From positions 1 to 7,972 of the forward strand of contig JABGUA010000156.1 in assembly GCA_018646825.1 (NCBI GenBank): 7,972 bases of DNA, written 5' to 3'. Under the pieces are notes generated by a model. The model was not told where the DNA came from. It searched no databases and saw only the letters and a list, made by a program, of their open reading frames with translations. This document shows, in pieces, positions 5,475 through 7,972 of the stretch. The position numbers were made by a program, and so were the translations under genes. Positions within the stretch are counted from its first letter, which is position 1; each line of letters opens with the position of its first letter. The stretch is from Piscirickettsiaceae bacterium (GTDB lineage: Bacteria > Pseudomonadota > Gammaproteobacteria > Nitrosococcales > Methylophagaceae).

Positions 5475-7853
5475 ATGAAATTTAGTGAAAAATGGTTACG
5501 TGAGTGGGTCAATCCAACATTATCAAGTGACGATTTGGTGGCACAATTAACGCTAGCCGGTCTTGAGGTTGATGGTACTGAGCCTGTTGCGGGTGATTTT
5601 AGTGGTGTTGTGGTCGGGCAAGTAGTCTCGGTAGAAGCACATCCTGATGCCGACAAATTGCGTTGCTGCCAAGTCAATGTGAATGGCGATGAATTGCTGT
5701 CTATTGTCTGTGGTGCATCGAATGTACGCCAAGACTTAAAAATTCCTGTTGCCGTTGTCGGTGCTGTGTTGCCAGGCAATTTTAAAATCAAGAAAGCCAA
5801 GCTTCGTGGCGTACCCTCTTTTGGCATGCTGTGTTCTGCTAAAGAGTTGGGTATGGTCGATAATATCGATGGCTTGATGGAATTAGCAAATGATGCGCCG
5901 GTTGGTACTGATATTAGAGATTATTTAGACTTAGATGACTTGTCGATTGATGTTGATTTAACGCCGAACCGGAGTGATTGTTTAGGCATTGCTGGTATCG
6001 CCCGTGAAGTGGGTGTGTTAACCGGCTGTGATTTAACCCAGTGGCCTGAAGATAAAGTCGAGATTAACAGCCAGAAGCAGTTGCCAATTGTTGTTAGTGA
6101 TTCTGTTGCCTGTCCGCGTTATTTGGGTCGGGTGATCGAAAACGTTAATGTTAAAACTGACACACCATTATGGATGCAAGAGAAATTACGCCGTAGTGGT
6201 TTACGTAGTATTAGCCCGGTTGTTGATGTGACGAACTATGTCATGTTGGAGTTAGGTCAGCCAATGCATGCTTTTGATTTAGATAAAATCGATGGTGGTA
6301 TCAACGTTAAGATGGCGACACCGGGTGATCAACTTACGTTACTTGATGGCCAAGAAATGCGTATTACCGGTAAAACGTTAGCGATTACTGATGATTCATC
6401 GACATTGGCTTTAGCCGGTATCATGGGCGGAGAAGCTTCAAGTGTTAGTGATGAGACTCAACATTTGTTTTTAGAGTCTGCCTTCTTTACGCCAACGGCC
6501 ATTGCTGGTCGTGCTCGTCGTCACGGTTTACATACCGACTCATCTCACCGTTTTGAACGGGGTGTTGATCCTGCATTGGCTGGTAAAGCGATTGAACGAG
6601 CAACGTCATTATTATTATCGATTGTTGGCGGACAAGCTGGTTCTATTACCGAAGTCGTATCAGAAGCTGACTTACCGAAACAAGCAACGATTGATTTACG
6701 TGCAGCAAGAATTAAACGTGTATTAGGTATTGCGATCGATGCAGAGCAAGTGGTCGATCAATTAACACGCTTAGGTTTAGGTGTGTCGCCTCAAGCTGAA
6801 GGCTGGAAAGTCACCGTACCGAGCTTTCGTTTCGATATTGCCATTGAAGTCGACTTGATTGAAGAGTTAGGTCGTTTGTATGGTTACGATAAATTGCCAG
6901 AGACCCGGCCACAAGGGACCGTGTTAACGGCAAATATTTCCGAGCATAGTTTGGCAACATCACGTTTACAAGCATTATTGGTCGATCGGGGTTATCAAGA
7001 AGCGATTACTTATAGTTTTGTTGATCCTGAGTTCCAAAAATATCTTGCTGTAGAAGGCGAAGAAGCGATTATTTTAGCAAACCCGATTTCAGCTGACTTA
7101 TCAGTGATGAGAACATCGCTGTGGCCGGGTTTGATTCAAGCTTTGACACATAATTTAAATCGCCAGCATGACCGTGTGCGTCTATTTGAAGTAGGACGTA
7201 TTTTTAGTGGTACCCATGACAATGTTGAGCAACACCGTCATATTGGTGGTGTGGTGTGTGGTCCCCGTTATGCAGAGCAGTGGGCTGAGAAACAACGCCC
7301 TGTCGACTTCTTTGATGTCAAGGCGGATGTCGAAGCGCTATTAGCTTTAGGTAGTCGGACTGATATTCGTTTTGTGGCTGAAGTCCATCCTGCATTACAT
7401 ACAGGTCAGTCTGCTCGTATTTATGCGGGTGAAGAAGCGATTGGTTGGATTGGCGCTATTCATCCTAAATTATATAAGTCATTGGACTTAAATTGTCCGG
7501 CTTATGTATTTGAATTGTCTTTGTCTTCGGTATTAATGTCAGAAATACCCGCTTTTTCTGCTTTATCAAAATTTCCAGCGATTCGTCGAGATCTTGCATT
7601 AGTGGTTTCTGGCACAATAACTGCTGGTGAAATAAAGCATTGCTTGAATGCTGTGAGATCTGATATTCTTAAAGAAATTCAAGTATTTGACGTATATAGT
7701 GGAGATGGTGTCGAGCAGGGCCAAAAGAGCATTGCCGTCGCATTTCATATGCAACATGTGGAAAGAACGTTAACTGATGATGAGGTCAATGAACTCATTT
7801 TGAGGATAACGACACATTTAGAACAAGAAATTGGTGCTACGATCCGTTCGTAA
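5475..7853 (+). CDS. pheT: Phenylalanine--tRNA ligase beta subunit
   Basis: The 792-aa beta subunit of PheRS (E. coli 795) recognises tRNA-Phe and hydrolyses mischarged Tyr-tRNA-Phe. The N-terminus MKFSEKWLREWVNP is typical. An EMAP/tRNA-binding fold is at about 40-150 (HPDADKLRCCQV, GMLCSAKELG). The B3/B4 editing domain is at about 210-380 (SPVVDVTNYVMLELGQPMHA, RFERGVDP). B5 is at about 400-475 (SFRFDIAIEVDLIEELGRLY), followed by the inactive synthetase-like core (ANPISADLSVMRTSLWPG). A C-terminal anticodon-binding FDX-ACB domain starts at about 699 (KFPAIRRDLALVV). All domains are present and uninterrupted. The ATG has only a weak RBS (GGGAT, 5464-5468), so coupling to pheS, whose stop is 15 bases upstream, is likely. 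ihfA starts 33 bases downstream with no terminator between them, consistent with a pheST-ihfA operon. Confidence 0.98.
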   Translation: MKFSEKWLREWVNPTLSSDDLVAQLTLAGLEVDGTEPVAGDFSGVVVGQVVSVEAHPDADKLRCCQVNVNGDELLSIVCGASNVRQDLKIPVAVVGAVLPGNFKIKKAKLRGVPSFGMLCSAKELGMVDNIDGLMELANDAPVGTDIRDYLDLDDLSIDVDLTPNRSDCLGIAGIAREVGVLTGCDLTQWPEDKVEINSQKQLPIVVSDSVACPRYLGRVIENVNVKTDTPLWMQEKLRRSGLRSISPVVDVTNYVMLELGQPMHAFDLDKIDGGINVKMATPGDQLTLLDGQEMRITGKTLAITDDSSTLALAGIMGGEASSVSDETQHLFLESAFFTPTAIAGRARRHGLHTDSSHRFERGVDPALAGKAIERATSLLLSIVGGQAGSITEVVSEADLPKQATIDLRAARIKRVLGIAIDAEQVVDQLTRLGLGVSPQAEGWKVTVPSFRFDIAIEVDLIEELGRLYGYDKLPETRPQGTVLTANISEHSLATSRLQALLVDRGYQEAITYSFVDPEFQKYLAVEGEEAIILANPISADLSVMRTSLWPGLIQALTHNLNRQHDRVRLFEVGRIFSGTHDNVEQHRHIGGVVCGPRYAEQWAEKQRPVDFFDVKADVEALLALGSRTDIRFVAEVHPALHTGQSARIYAGEEAIGWIGAIHPKLYKSLDLNCPAYVFELSLSSVLMSEIPAFSALSKFPAIRRDLALVVSGTITAGEIKHCLNAVRSDILKEIQVFDVYSGDGVEQGQKSIAVAFHMQHVERTLTDDEVNELILRITTHLEQEIGATIRS

Positions 7854-7886
7854 ACCAAACTGGCAGTAATTGATTTAGAGGTATAC

Positions 7887-7972
7887 ATGGCACTAACTAA
7901 AGCCAATATGACCGAGCAGCTTTACGATGAGCTTGGTTTTAATAAGCGCGAAGCAAAAGAATTGGTCGAAAT
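7887..7972 (+). CDS. ihfA: Integration host factor subunit alpha, N-terminal part (3' truncated by window)
   Basis: The first 28 codons (MALTKANMTEQLYDELGFNK and on to REAKELVE) match the start of IHF alpha, the DNA-bending nucleoid protein that works as a heterodimer with IHF beta. MALTKA with KREAKELVE distinguishes it from HU and IHF beta. ATG 7887 has a good RBS, AGAGG (7877-7881), 5 bases upstream. Its position directly after pheT is the standard gammaproteobacterial arrangement. The DNA-binding arm lies beyond the window. Confidence 0.93.
   Translation, partial: MALTKANMTEQLYDELGFNKREAKELVE

Overview
The window looks like a piece of a gammaproteobacterial chromosome of moderately low GC (a rough impression of 40-45%). 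The order thrS-infC-rpmI-rplT-pheS-pheT-ihfA is the classic gammaproteobacterial arrangement, and IHF alpha next to pheT points the same way. Having uvrB and a tRNA-Val(GAC) gene just upstream of thrS is reminiscent of free-living, non-enteric gammaproteobacteria such as methylotroph or sulfur-oxidiser relatives, but I cannot fix a genus from the sequence.

Layout, all on the + strand. Positions 1-282 are the end of uvrB. Positions 283-1066 are a small accessory patch: a 12-codon reading frame with a good Shine-Dalgarno sequence, then a membrane-protein gene split by one in-frame TAG, then an orphan start that runs into the tRNA. A strong promoter (1067-1094) drives tRNA-Val (1111-1187), which is followed by a rho-independent terminator (1196-1229). 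A hairpin resembling a tRNA-Thr anticodon arm lies just before thrS. The translation-factor block follows: thrS (1276-3201), infC (non-AUG start, about 3206-3721), rpmI (3755-3952) and rplT (3969-4328). Two hairpins, the second a strong terminator, close that block. Then come pheS (4422-5459), pheT (5475-7853) and the first 28 codons of ihfA (7887 onward).

The genes serve protein synthesis: charging of tRNA-Thr and tRNA-Phe, initiation fidelity through IF3, and the 50S proteins L35 and L20. uvrB (DNA repair) and ihfA (nucleoid architecture) flank them. Nothing in the window amounts to a new defence or mobile system. The points worth a second look are regulatory or evolutionary: infC can only begin at a non-AUG codon (ATC or ATT); the thrS leader may carry a synthetase operator mimicking tRNA-Thr(UGU); the accessory membrane gene appears broken by a single nonsense codon; and the rplT-pheS junction has a double hairpin without a Phe leader peptide.
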